Of a stretch of 64,000 nucleotides of DNA, positions 1 through 12,900 are shown one piece after another. Source of the DNA: Haliotis asinina (Eukaryota > Mollusca > Gastropoda > Lepetellida > Haliotidae); assembly GCF_037392515.1 (NCBI RefSeq), contig NC_090281.1:47840645-47904644 (forward strand). Reading direction: 5' to 3'. The translations under genes were made by a program, and so were the position numbers. Below the pieces are notes generated by a model, which was not told the DNA's origin, did not search any database, and saw nothing but the letters and a program-made list of their open reading frames with translations. Numbering within the stretch: the first letter of the stretch is position 1; every line of letters starts with the position of its first letter.

Positions 1-1045
1 GCATCGTGTACCGCCACTTGCATACATGAGTACATAAAAACATCCACCAATGCATGGTGCACCACCGCCGGCATACACCAGTACACCACAACATCCACCA
101 TTGCATGGGGCACCACCACCGGCATACATGAGTACACCACAACATCCACCAACACATCGTGTACCGCCACCAGCATACATGAGTACACCACAACACCCTC
201 ATACATATACATCAGACACCACCATCACATCCACCAATGCATGGGACACCGTCAACGGCACATATGAGTACACCACAACATCCACCAATGCATATGACAC
301 CACCACCGGGATACATGAGTACATAACAACACCCACGAATGCATGGGGCACCACCATCATCATAAATGAGACACCACCATCACATCCACCAAAGCATGGC
401 GCACAGCCACTGGCATACATAAGCCACCACCATTACATCCACGAATGCATGGGGCACCACCACCGGCATACACGAGTACACAACAACATCCACCAAAACA
501 TCGTGCAACGCCACTGACATACATGAGCACACCACAACATCCACCAATGCATGGCGCACCAGTATCGGTATAGATGAGCCACCACCATCTCATCCACCAA
601 TGCATGGTGCATCGCCACCGGCATGCATGAGTACACCACAACATCCACCAATGCATGGGGCACCACCTAGTGCATACATGAGCCACCACCATCACATCCA
701 CCAATGCATGGGGCACCACCAAGTGCATACATGAGCCACCACCATCACATCCACCAATGCATGGCACAACGCCACCGGCATACATGAGTACACCACAACA
801 TCCACCAATGCATGGGGCACCGCCAAGTGCATACATGAGCCACCACCATCACATCCACCAATGCATGGGGCACCACCAAGTGCATACATGAGCCACCACC
901 ATCACATCCACCAATGTATGGCACAACACCACCGGCATACATGAGTGCACCACAACATCCACTAATGCATGGCACACCGCCACCGACATACATGAGTAAA
1001 CCACAACATCCACCAATGCTTGGCGCACCGTCACCAGCATACACG
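1..1045 (+). repeat. 51-bp minisatellite, ~20 copies
   Basis: Unit roughly CATACATGAGTACACCACAA CATCCACCAATGCATGG CGCACCGCCACCGG, with a second subtype (GAGCCACCACCATCACATCC). 51 is a multiple of three, so the + frame reads as a 17-residue proline-rich repeat (AYMSTPQHPPMHGAPPP). The reading frame is broken several times and there is no start context or domain. I therefore call it satellite-like DNA, not a gene. The array runs off the left edge. Confidence 0.85.
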
Positions 1046-1966
1046 TTCGGATTACCAATATACACAATGTATACTGGCGTACGCGTTTGCGAAGATGTAC
1101 AGCATCCATGAAGACGTACCCTGTACATTCGAGGATATGTATACGAGAAATTCCGTGACTACCCTGTATGTAATCGCTAAAAGATGAAAGACGCCTGCAG
1201 TACTTCTTCTGGGGATAAAGAACGCTTTCCATGACGCCACACTGAACTGATGTCGCAACGTTGTCTGCTCACTCGTAATCAAAGGCAACCACGGTAAAAT
1301 CACTGTTTGAAATAGTAGCTAAACACATTTCGCAAAAAAAGATGCGGCAGTATAATGTTCGCAAAACTGTGTGCATGCACAGTCCCACATTTTGTCTCGT
1401 GTGTATTGTCACAAGTTTGGCTGAAACAATAAAGGCATGTTTAACTTGAATTTAAACTGTCTTAAAACATTTTAATGATTATATTTTGTTTGATCGCTAA
1501 CGCATGTGTATCTCGACCTAACGATTTAGACTCGTCAACAGAGTGCCACCTCAATCCTGAACGAGGATTCCTCATGCAACGTCGAATTGTCTGATTCATG
1601 ATTGAGTTGGATAAATAGTCGGTAAGAGTTACAAATAGGATCTTAGGAAAGCTTTAGTTCGCACTACCCTCATACATGTAATAAAATACTTTTTTGCCCT
1701 GAACTGTACCGCACAGCAAAGGAAACACGAGTTGTGTTTTGTCAAGATTTTAATATGAGGCATGAACGTGAACGCTTACTTGTATCAGATTTCATTCTTT
1801 TACATTTTCGTTTCTTTTGCTGTTCACTATCTTTAGCTGAAAGAAGAGGATGCAACATCAGTGGTGTGTGGATATTGTATTCAAGAGGATGTGCAACATC
1901 TACAATGACGTATACCCCGTATATTTATGCAAGGATGTAAAAGATCCATAGTCAGGTACTATGTAT
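1046..1966. other. Intergenic, nothing recognised
   Basis: AT-rich sequence without convincing coding potential. An AATAAA at about 1428 has no recognised gene upstream. Confidence 0.4.
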
Positions 1967-3371
1967 CAGGGATACTCTACAACAGGGATAGGTCAGTCGC
2001 TTGCTTTCTTTACCCTTTGTACTAATTAACGTGTTCCTCGTCATGCTCCAACGCACACAGTGACTTGGTTCATTCCCAGTGCAGCTTCAGTTGTGTTTAA
2101 CCAGGGAGACTATATTGAGTATACGTAGTAGATTATCCCTGGTTTAACAGAACTTCAGCCAGTTTATTGCATCAGTCGGAATTTTACTGTGAATGATTGA
2201 ATTATAGTAAGAATTTAAGAGCAAGAATTATGTGAATGGAAGAACGAAATAAAGAAAAAGAATAAAAGAAATAAGTACATATGTGAATGAATGAAAGAAT
2301 AAATGATACACTGCGGTCTTCCCTCCCAAAACATTTTTAAGAACGCAAAAGTATCGCGAGAACACGTGTTAACATCCTGTCCTTTTAAAAAAATCTACTT
2401 TTAAACATTTTTGTTTACATTAATAATTAATCCAGATATTGCATGTGGGGAATGGAATGGACATTAACAAACTGTTAACTGACACTGGAACACTGCCCTC
2501 AAAATTAAAGTGTAAAACTCTCACAAAGCGTTCTAAAGCACCTTCCCAGTTTTGTCAAATAATAAGATCAACAAGAAAGAAAGGAGTTATGGAACGATAA
2601 CCCTCAGACATCCATGGCGAATCGGATCAGATCGGCATTATGTCATATTTTTCTCAAAACTCAAATACCCTCTAACATTTAGTTTTAGATTATGGAACTA
2701 TCACTATTACTGGCCCACGCATTTCACCTGATAGTATATTCCCCTCATAAGAATTAAAGGTGTATGTGAAAGATGTTTTAGAAGTAATTACCGGAAACAC
2801 TCAAACAACGGCGTATAGTATTTCAATGTCGGATCAGAGCAGATCGGCGATATGTTATATTTATCACACACCTCAAATACACCCTAACATTCTTATTTAG
2901 ATTATGAAACTATCATTGGTACTTGCCAACACATTTCACCTGATAGTATATTCCCCTCATATGAATTAAAGGTGTATGCGGAAGATGTTTTTGAGGAAGT
3001 AACTAGGAATGCTCAAACAACGGCGTATAGCATTTCAATGGTGAAATGTCACATTTTTCACACACCTCAAATACACCCTAACAATTTTTAAGTAATAAAA
3101 CTGCCACTAGTACTTGCAAATACCTTTCAACTAAATGTATGTTCTCCTTCTAAAAATTAAACGAATGTGTGAACAAAGTTTTTATCGGCACAATTCAGCC
3201 TATCTTCGCGGTGAATCGAAAATAGAAGCCTGTGAGCTGTAACATAGCGACTTGAAACTTTACAACAAATCTACTGTCCTAATACGGACACTAATACCAA
3301 TTATTTGACTCAAACTGAAGTGACAAAATAGTTAACCTATCTTCTACGTGTAGGATTTCAGTTGTTACAAC
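1967..3371 (+). repeat. Dispersed repeat A, copy 1
   Basis: Begins CAGGGATACTCTACAACAGG and contains about three internal ~200-bp subunits, each with TTTCACCTGATAGTATATTC and AACACTCAAACAACGGCGT. Ends in the GGATTTCAGTTGTTACAAC block. It shares order and sequence with copies at 18346-19903 and 55059-56678 (inverted). No ORF of note, so it is presumably a non-autonomous element. This copy seems truncated at its 3' end. Confidence 0.75.
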
Positions 3372-3609
3372 TTATATATATTTTATATATTTTGTAATGC
3401 TAGCTACTGTTTGTCATTGGTCGGTGTGTCAATGTACACTTTTACTGCTAAAGTGTAGCTGTGACTTTGTTTGAGTGCTTTCTGATTCCATTACTAAGTT
3501 TCAACAGAGTGGGGCTCACAGAGCCACATATGTCTATTAAGCCATATATATGTCAGGTTCCATGCCAATCAATGACAGTTGTCAAGGAACAATTGCATGA
3601 CTTATGCTG

Positions 3610-3919
3610 CTGGTTATAAATGGTATATCGTGTGATACTGGTACTTAAATACAACTGTAAACAGCTCCCGTGTGCTTGTACACAGGTCTAACAATCGCCC
3701 GCGAGCCCAACGGAACACAATCACGCTTGCAAGTCAAAGTTTATCGGTTGCTCAGCAACAAGGTCTCCTGTGCCTATCTGGTCACGTGATGACAACTTCC
3801 TGATCAATCTTGGCCAGGTGCGAATGCAGAAATGTTTTGACGTTTCGTGAATGAAGGTGTGAGTTTGAGAACAGTGAAACAATTTTGGGAGTACCAGTTG
3901 GGCTTGTCCCGTGATTATA
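3610..3919 (+). promoter_or_regulatory. Candidate SLC44A promoter / 5' UTR
   Basis: Upstream of the start codon there is a TTATAAA at 3614-3620, an RFX X-box-like palindrome GTTGCTCAGCAAC at 3747-3759, and GTCACGTGAT at 3781-3790 (an E-box close to the MITF/TFEB CLEAR consensus). The block 3690-3800 is more GC-rich than its surroundings. The transcription start is not visible. Regulation is inference from motifs only. Confidence 0.3.
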
Positions 3920-3989
3920 ATGTGTGGAGGGGGCGACAACAAAGTGGAGGACGCCGATACAGGCGGAGAGAAGTCCGACTCCAAGTACG
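3920..3989 (+). CDS. SLC44A: SLC44A exon 1 (start codon)
   Basis: Encodes [20 protein letters not shown] and a few more residues, an acidic cytoplasmic N-terminus. It ends at a GTAAGC donor in phase 1. The start is chosen because it is the only ATG whose frame joins exon 2 (FDPNFKGPI). This N-terminus is variable in the family, so the exact start is less certain than the other exons. A 9.4-kb intron follows. Confidence 0.8.
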
Positions 3990-6900
3990 GTAAGCCGTTG
4001 CATTGCCACTGACGGGAAAACCCAAAACCATTGACATGCATTGTTATCCACCTGTGATTGTGAAAAGGTGATTACAACAAAAACTGCATGGTATCTTACA
4101 CTGAAACGGGTACAGAATTGTGCCGGTATTAGTGTGTAGTGGTCAAGTTGGTTCAATCATATTCCCGTTAATTTTGACGAAATTAATATGCTCTCATTAT
4201 CCGTATGCATGTATAAAATATATTATTTCAAATATATTAGTTTATATATATGAAGCTATCACAACATGAACTTGAAAAAATTGAGTGATTTTTATTTTGG
4301 GTGTTAGATCTACGTGTTTTGTCCTTGTGGTTTAAAATAAGCACTGGTTTAGATCACCAACACCAGTCGGAAAGAATTCTGCCCGTATCCCCCATTCCAA
4401 TCAAAAGCCAAAATTACCTTAAATATACCTTTAATAAACTGGAACTGGTATAAGAAACTTTCAGTGAACTTATTTCAATGTTGGAATATTACACCAGGGA
4501 AGGTGGAAATATTCTAAGTGTTGTCACACATTAAAGCCTAGACAAGATTGTATTGACAACACATGCATGTATACTGACCCTACCCAGGTACCTTATCACA
4601 AGTAACTCACTATGACTCATCTACCCAACCCAATGTGACCTGACCTGCAGTTATCTAGCATGCATTTGACCCCCTTTCATCCACCCCAGGCATCCGACAC
4701 CTATTCCCCAACTCTAGCCAAGTACCTGACCCCCTGTTACCCGAAGCACTGATACCTGACCCAACCTAGGTATGAACCCCTAGTTACCCAACCCATTTAG
4801 CCGACCAAACTCAGGTACAAGATCCGAAATTACCTGACACCATAATTTACCTGTCTCTCAGTTACTCAGCCCTACCTAGGTACCCAACCCCCAAATTTTA
4901 CCCCTTGTTTCAAAACCCTACCAGGTACAAGGCACCCAGTTACCTGACCTGTATTACCCAACCCTGCTCAAGTACCCAATCCCCAATAACCCACCCTGTC
5001 CCAGTACCCGACACCCAGTTACCTGAGCTATATCATCTGACCTTACGCAGGTACCCATTCCCTGTCACCCAACCCTACCCAGGTACCATACGCCAAGTTA
5101 CCATGCCCCCTTGTTACCCACCCCTACCCAGGTACCTGACCCCCAATTACCTGATTCATGGTTTCAAGGAATGGATCCCAAATGTCTGTTTGACAAATGA
5201 TTTTCTGAAGCCTCATTAAAATAATTTAGACCTACATTTCTAATGATCTGATCATTTATACACCAATGTCGACTGAAATGCTATGTTCACAGAAATAGAA
5301 AAAAGTCAGAATAAAAATGCACTCACACTCAAAGTGAATGCAACCATTTATGACGTGTAGCAACTAGTTTTATTGTTGTTGTCAGCAAGCTGCATATCAC
5401 ATTACTAACACCAGTAAACATTTAGTTAGTAACATATAAACTAACCATCAGCTATAAGGATCACGTGCCAACCTTAGGCCATTCTCCCTTTGTTCTCTTG
5501 ACTCTTTTATATTTAAGCTAATTTAACATCATAAATTGACGTTACATGGAATTTTATTTTAGGCAAGACCAATTATATTTTTTGTTTTACAGATTTTTGT
5601 CCTCAGAAAAAAAGAAATAAAACTAAAATCAATCTAAACTAAAATCAAATAATCAAGTCTCGACCAGACAGTCCTGTGATCAACATCATGAGTATCAATT
5701 TGCGCGATTAGGAACTGATGACGCGTGTCATTCAAGTCAAAAGCCTGACCACCCAATCCCCATAATCCCTTCTTATGGCATTCCGGTATGAGGATTTCTT
5801 AGATCTTAGGATCTTTTGACTGAAACAAATATGTCCATGTGACATGACTCAGTCCACAATGCTGGACTGTACTGGAGAATGGATCAGGGGTATTTGTGAC
5901 ATGACTGAACAGAAACAACATGCCAACTGCGGTTGTATCAAAGCTAAAACCACTGATCTTGTGATGGGTGATTATAAGTAAGTCACGTCTGATCACATGA
6001 TTGATGATCATAAATACTAGTAAGTCACATCTGATCACAGAAATCAGAGTGTATTCTGTATGGTTCAGTTTTGATCAAACAAGTGATACAAAGAGTTATT
6101 AAAAGGAGAATATATGTAGCTGCATAGTAAGTATATACAATTGACAAGGTATGCATTGAATTGCTAATCCCACTACAAATTAAGAAAAGCAAAATTTCAG
6201 TCCCGAAAAAAGACTACAAATCCACAATAGCAAACCACACCCAAGCCAAACCTGACCATTCCATCCTTTGGAACAACAGCAACTTTGTGGAAACTCACCA
6301 AGCTGACTACAAGAATCAGAAACTTCTTGAAGAGAAAAATATTCAATGCTGCAAACCCATCCGACTTATCACACTGAACGTCAACCTACTCTGCCCCATC
6401 ACTAAGTAGCAATTCAATGTATATCAACCTTGCCAGTTGTAGTTAATTACTATACAGCTATGTATGTGTTCTTCTTATAACTCATTGTATCGTTTGCTTG
6501 ATAGCACCAGTAATACAGGTGTTAGTACCTACACCGTGATATCACACTCATTGCAATAAAGAAATTGACTGTCCATGGAACTTGGTTTTCTATTAACAGT
6601 GATATCAATAATGTCGACAATATCTTTGACAAAATCACAGAATGGCGTGACCAGACACGTCTTAGACTGAGATCTACGTATGATTTTCTGCGAACAAGAT
6701 TAATGAGTTTTCTGTGTTTGAAAGAGCAAGTCAATTTCTCTTTTTGACTTAGTCCATGAAAGTGAACATGTTTTGTATTGTGTTACATACAAAAGCCTAT
6801 GCTTGTTGAGAAAACTGTTATTTGTGCATTTCTGTTTGTTTCAGTTAGCATGTAAATTTCCCTTTTAGAAATTAGTTGGCACGGTATACCTATATATGTA

Positions 6901-9900
6901 ATTAGACCGTTTATATTTTGTTAACTTGTGTTAAGAAGAATAGATTTAGTGGCAGAAGTTCTGTCTCAATTGTTTCTTCATATTTTGGTATTTCTGTGAA
7001 ATATGATGGAAGTGGGAATGGACAGAGTAAACAAACAAAGTTGGCATGCCTGATGTCTTTGTGGAGTATCTGGGTAAACATGTTCACTGGTCGGTGAGCT
7101 TGTATCTCACTTCTTGTTCTGTGAGGGTCAGATGAGAAACACAGCACTAGCTGACCTGTTTTTTGAGTGATGCAATTGGTTGGTGATGAAAACGCATTGC
7201 CGTTTAAGTGGAGGGTCAAGACATTTGAGTTGTTGGACTAAGGATGGGTTATATTAGAGTGATGACAGTGTCATGGTCAAAGGTATAATGAGATTGTTTA
7301 GATCAAAGGACTTGCACAAGAAATATTATGGTTTTCTGAAATTAGATTGGGCATTATTAATCTCATTTAAGAGGTAGATACATGTTTTTATGTTGTGACT
7401 GTTCATTAATTAAACTATATGTGAAAATGTTTTCAGTTTCCTAGATTGATATTCATATTGCTGATCACTGGATTGTCTGGTCCAGACTTGATTATTCATA
7501 GTCGCCATATAGTTGGAATAAAGCTGAGTGTGGCGTGAAACTATGCTTGCTCACTGACACACTCGCTCGCTCCCTCGCTCCCTCCCTCCCTCCCTCGCTC
7601 ACTCACTCACTCACTCACTCACTCACTCACTCACTCACTCACTCACTCACTCACTCACTCACTCACTCACTCACTCACTCACTCACTCACTCACTCACTC
7701 ACTCACTCACCTTTATGAGTGACACAATTGAAATGTTATCTCTCCTGCGTCAACAAGATGCATTAGCTTGAGCCAAAACCTATTCACACACCATTTAAGC
7801 CAAGACTTAAGCTTATTGTTGAACCTCTTTATTTATTGCTTATCTCCCAGTAAACATATGCAAGGCAACCACAGTGTCTTGTTGGTAGCAACAGCTGTTT
7901 GTGTCTGGGATTTATGGAAGGGTCATTGCCAGTCCTTGTGTTGTTGGAGCTGGGATCACTGAAGTTGTTTACACATAAATTCTGACTGCAAGAAACTATT
8001 TTTATCTTCCGTGAGTCATATTTTCGTGATATCTTTTTAAGTGGAGTGATGTGATGGTGTGATAGTTTTTAAGATTTGTTTTTTTAATTTCTTGTATTTC
8101 CCAGGGTACATGACATTGTACATTGCATGGAGCATTCTGCAGGACAATGTTGTCCTTCATTCATTGTCATATTAGGTTATGTAACACATCGTACAAGCCC
8201 TCCTCATCCTCCATTTGTTGATCTTAATAAATTGTTCCTCAATATCAGTGTTACTGTACATTGAACACAACAGCGTACAGAGCATTTTGTCGTCCTTTTG
8301 TTCTAAACATTATGCTAAACATCCTATACAATTTCTTTGTCAACATCATGCAATCCTCCTCGTCCTCCTCGTCCTCCTCGTCCTCCTCCTCCTCGTCCTC
8401 CTCCTCCTCCTCCTCCTCCTCGTCCTCCTCCTCCTCCTATATTCAGGGTGGATACTATAGTATGCTTGATTTCTTTATCCCATGCTGGTCCATATGAGTT
8501 CAAGAGTACGGTTCAATTATATTCTACTTATGTGGCACCTACTGCACACTTTGCAAATAATATATGGAAGGAGGACCAGAAAGCATAGAAGTTTATTGGA
8601 TTTGTATTAGAAAATGCTGCATGTTTGGAAGCTTTATAGTAAGTAAGCATTTCCCATTGAAATACTTTAAAATTTGGTTTCACATAGCATAGATAGTTTT
8701 TATCCCCCCGGGCATTTAAGTCATTGGGATATGGTCGACGCCTCCTCTGCCTGTCTGTCCGTCCATCTGTCCGTCCGTCCGTAATCATGTTGTTTCCGGA
8801 GCATAACTCAAAAAACGTTCGATATTTTTAGACCAAATTTGATAGATATAATAACCTATCTGAACCAACCTATGGTTGTGTCTTTTGCTATTTACAGATT
8901 TTGGGCATTTTAATTTTTTTTGTTTTTTCCATGGAACATTTTGGTGTTAGTCTAATGGTGGGCTGGGCTTCATTTCTGGAGCAGAACTGAAAAACGTTCA
9001 ATATTTTTCTGCAAAACTTGGTAGATATATCAATCAGAACCGAAAGTGGTGCTTTTGCTCTGTACAGGTTTTTGTGATTTCTTATTTTCTTTTTTTCCAT
9101 AGAAGCGTTTTCGACTTAGTCTCAAAATGGATGGATGTGCTTTGTTTCCGGAGCAGAGCTCCAAAACTGTTCAATATTTTTCTGCAAAACTTGGGAGATA
9201 TTTGAGGCAGACTACAAAGTCATGTCTTTTGCTATTTACAAAGTTTTGGCATTTTTGTTTTTCCTGGTTTCCATGGAAACAATTCTGACTTAGTCTAAAA
9301 ATGGATGGATGGGCTTCGTTTCTCGAACAACTCGAAAAGCATTTCATATCTTTCAACAGATCTTGGGAGATATATGAGACAGATCTTGAAGTTGTTTACA
9401 TATATATGTCATTTATATTTTTGCATTAATTGCATGGAAACAATTCAAACTTTGCCTAAAAAGACATTAAGTAACTGTCAGATGATTTGTTCTTTCAAAT
9501 ACGTGGGGGCCGGTGGGATATGTCATCTTCTGATGACTCTTGTTTAATATTGTTTAATATGGTTTAGGTGAGAGAAAATATGAAGTCAGCTGAATTTCTG
9601 GAATAAAATTTTCTGGTGTCTCCATTTGATAAATAGTTCTAGAATATGAAGTTACAATGGAATAAACTGCTGTGATTCAGCAATACAGAAAGTATAGGTC
9701 ATAATAATGTTGACATACAGGAATATTTTAGCACTGACTTGTTACATGAAAAAAGATTAAGTTTCGATCCAAACATGGATAGAATACTGAACAGCTGAAA
9801 AACACACAACTCTATCTTTTTGTCAACTTTAAATAAAAGACATAAACATGACACTTACTTTTATGAGGATTATTTTTTCGAAAGTTCTGTTTCTTTTGTT

Positions 9901-12900
9901 GTTCAGTGCATAATCAGTGTTACAAGCCAACATACAGATGAATTTACAAGACAGGAACTATAGTTTAGATGTACTCTTATAACCTGAAAAAATCCTGTGT
10001 AAATTGTTCTTCATTTCTGTGGTTCTACTGTCAGTTTTCATGTGAAATGTGATATGTGAATGAGATTTTAGATGAGATGATATAAAATAAATAGTAATAA
10101 AACATGTTAAATATATTTGTTTCTTGCAGAAAAATTATTGTAATTATTATGTAACATTTTAAAACAAATTACAGTGTACTGGTCTTTTCCAAGATCACGC
10201 AGCCCTCAATTTGGAAAACCAAGTAACATGATCAGGTGACCCGATACACATCCAAATTCATATGATCCTGACAACCATAAGGAAGACAACCCTAGTCAGT
10301 AACATAGTGGTATTGGAGACTGGGGGACCCATGCATACCCTAAAGTTTGAATGGTATGGGTTCTTACTGAAGACTATCCTTTGTAGTGTAGGCAAAACAT
10401 TAAGCTTGGTTTTATAATCAGCTTTTCTAGCTGTCTGAGGATATCCAATGTATTTGAAGTACCTGTTTACCTTGGGAGTCAAGTTACTCTTCTGGTCTGT
10501 TACCGTTCACATTGTTTGATCACACATACTTCGCAGCTCAAGTAGTTTCTCTTGTTAGGAACTTGATCATTTCCTTGCCTTGAATGACAGAGCCTCAAGA
10601 GTGTTTCAAGACTAACTTATGCAATATTTGTGATTACACTTTCTCAGTAAAGAACAGATTCTATTGTCCTGTCCAGGATTTGAACCCTCTCATTCAGAGT
10701 ATGGCATTGTGCACTGAGGCTGTAAGAATAGTTTTCTATGTAGGTGTTTGTCATCTATACCATTGTCCAAAAGACTTATTTTAGGAATAGGATCTTTAGT
10801 GTATATTTCTCACTGTTCAACCCATCAAAGATTATTCATTTGTGAGAGTGTTGAGTTAAACTTTCACATGCCACCTGGTCAAAGCTGACTTAACTGGCCA
10901 TCTTTGCAGTAGTAATAATAGTGATAGTCTGAGTATATGCCACTCATATCCAGACACATTGCCTGCTCTCAGCGCTACGTACATTAATATTTCCGGTAAC
11001 AGGACACTATCACACTTTCCCATACCTTTTTAACTTGATGGGGAGAATACAGTCATGCTACCTGTTAGCATGGTTAAGCAAAATGAATTAAACAGTCACA
11101 GTGCTAGCACATCATCACAGGTACCCATTTTACAGCTGGATGATCTGAGACAGTGTGAATCTGAGTATCTTGTCACAGGATGCTACGCAAATGTGCCCAC
11201 CTTGGGCCTCAGACCTAGGTGCTTCCAGTGGGGACTGGACCCGGGACTTCAGTGTGATAAGTGCCATACCACTGCACTATTGCGCTGCACATATCTTGTC
11301 TGTAACTGATGAATATCTTGTCAATATCTTGTCAGTGGTTTGTCAATGCATCATGTTGATATCTTGTCAATATTTTGTCAAGATCTTGTCAACATCACAT
11401 CAATATCTTGTTGATGCATCTTGTCAATATCTCTTTTATATCTTGTCAGTATCTTGTCAGTATCTTGTCAATATCTTGTCTTGTCTTGTCTCGTCTTTTG
11501 AATATCTTGTCTGTTCACTATATCAATATGTTGGCTGTTAATCTTGTGCATATCTCATTTATGCATCTTGTCACTATCATGTCTGTTTATCTTGTCAGCA
11601 TCTCATCAATATCTTGTCAATGTGTTGTTTTAGCTGTTCTTTGTAATCCCCCGCAACAACAAACCTGCAACAAAGAAGTTGTAGGGTTGTAGAAAAAGGT
11701 TTGTCCTTCTGTCATTCCATCCCTCCCTATGTCTCATACTTTGTTCGAAGCATATCTCCTAAACTATTTGTGATAGCATCATCAAACTTGGTACACATGT
11801 CATCCATGATCCCTAGATGTGTCTTTTGGGGTTTTGACCCAGATATTATTTTCATTTCTTGTGGTTTCCATGATGTAGGCTGTGGCTTTGAGCATGTCAT
11901 CTTGTCTGGAACAGATTTCCTTAAGTGTACCTTTATCAAACTTGGTACTCATGTTTGCTATGTACACCATGATCTCTAGATGGACCTTTTGGGGGTTACA
12001 CAAGTGAGTAAATTGTATTTTTTATGATTTCCATGACTACAAGGCTGACTTTGACTGAAATTGGTTGTTGTGGTCTTTTCCTTGGCAGAACTTTAAAACC
12101 ATTCACAATTTCTTCACTGAACTTGGCACCTAGGTCTGGTGGTATACTGGTGCCTTGGTAGGTTTGGATTTCTGGATAAAATATTTTTGGTGCTTCCATG
12201 GCAGCAAGTTTGACCTCGACTGAATTTGCTGGTAGTGTTCATTTCTGGAGCAGAACTGTTAAACCTTACAATACTCTCCTTCCATTCTGCCATATGCATA
12301 CCAAAACATGGACAGACTGTGTAGTCATAATTAGTAGACATATTCATGAAGACTATTTTGCAGGTGCGGGGGATATTGATGACTTTTGTCTTCTTGTTTG
12401 TTAATGCTTCATAGTTGTTTAGCTTATCTGTATGTGTACTTCTCTTTTATTCATTAGTGACCATTGTCAGGGTTGGGTGGGTTTGTGCTTTTTTTATATT
12501 CGCCTTTTGGTACAATTAACTGATAGTTATAAAAGTGTGGTCTTTCACCACATTTATAATTATCATTTTTGTACTAGGTTAATGACACCCAGATATCATC
12601 AGCTTTACAGGGTTGGGGCGGTGGGGTAGCCTAGTGGTTAAAGCGTTCGCTCGTCACGCCGAAGACATGGGTTCGATTCCCCACATGGGTGCAATGTGTG
12701 AGGCCCATTTTCTGGTGTCTCCCGCCGTGATATCACTGGAATATTGCTAAAAGCGGCATAAAACCAAACTTATTCACTCACTCACTCTACAGGGTCTGTG
12801 ACACATTCTATCTCTAACCTCAACTTTGGCCAGCCAGCAGACAGACAGATAGATAGATATATTTTTGTAATTCTAAACCAAAGGCCTATAATATGCCAAA

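Noticed and set aside
50..1232. Several open frames across the 51-bp array on both strands
   Set aside because: Repeat artefacts with frame breaks; no splice or start evidence.
7592..7711. Telomere-like or CRISPR-like repeat
   Set aside because: Uninterrupted CTCA tetramers from a SINE tail; no spacers and not TTAGGG.
7535..8588. Serine/leucine/proline-rich frames over CTCA and TCC microsatellites
   Set aside because: Simple-sequence artefacts.
12614..12790. Possible tRNA gene (A-box and B-box present)
   Set aside because: Part of a SINE with a CTCA tail and target duplications; the head does not complete a tRNA cloverleaf as far as I can judge by eye.
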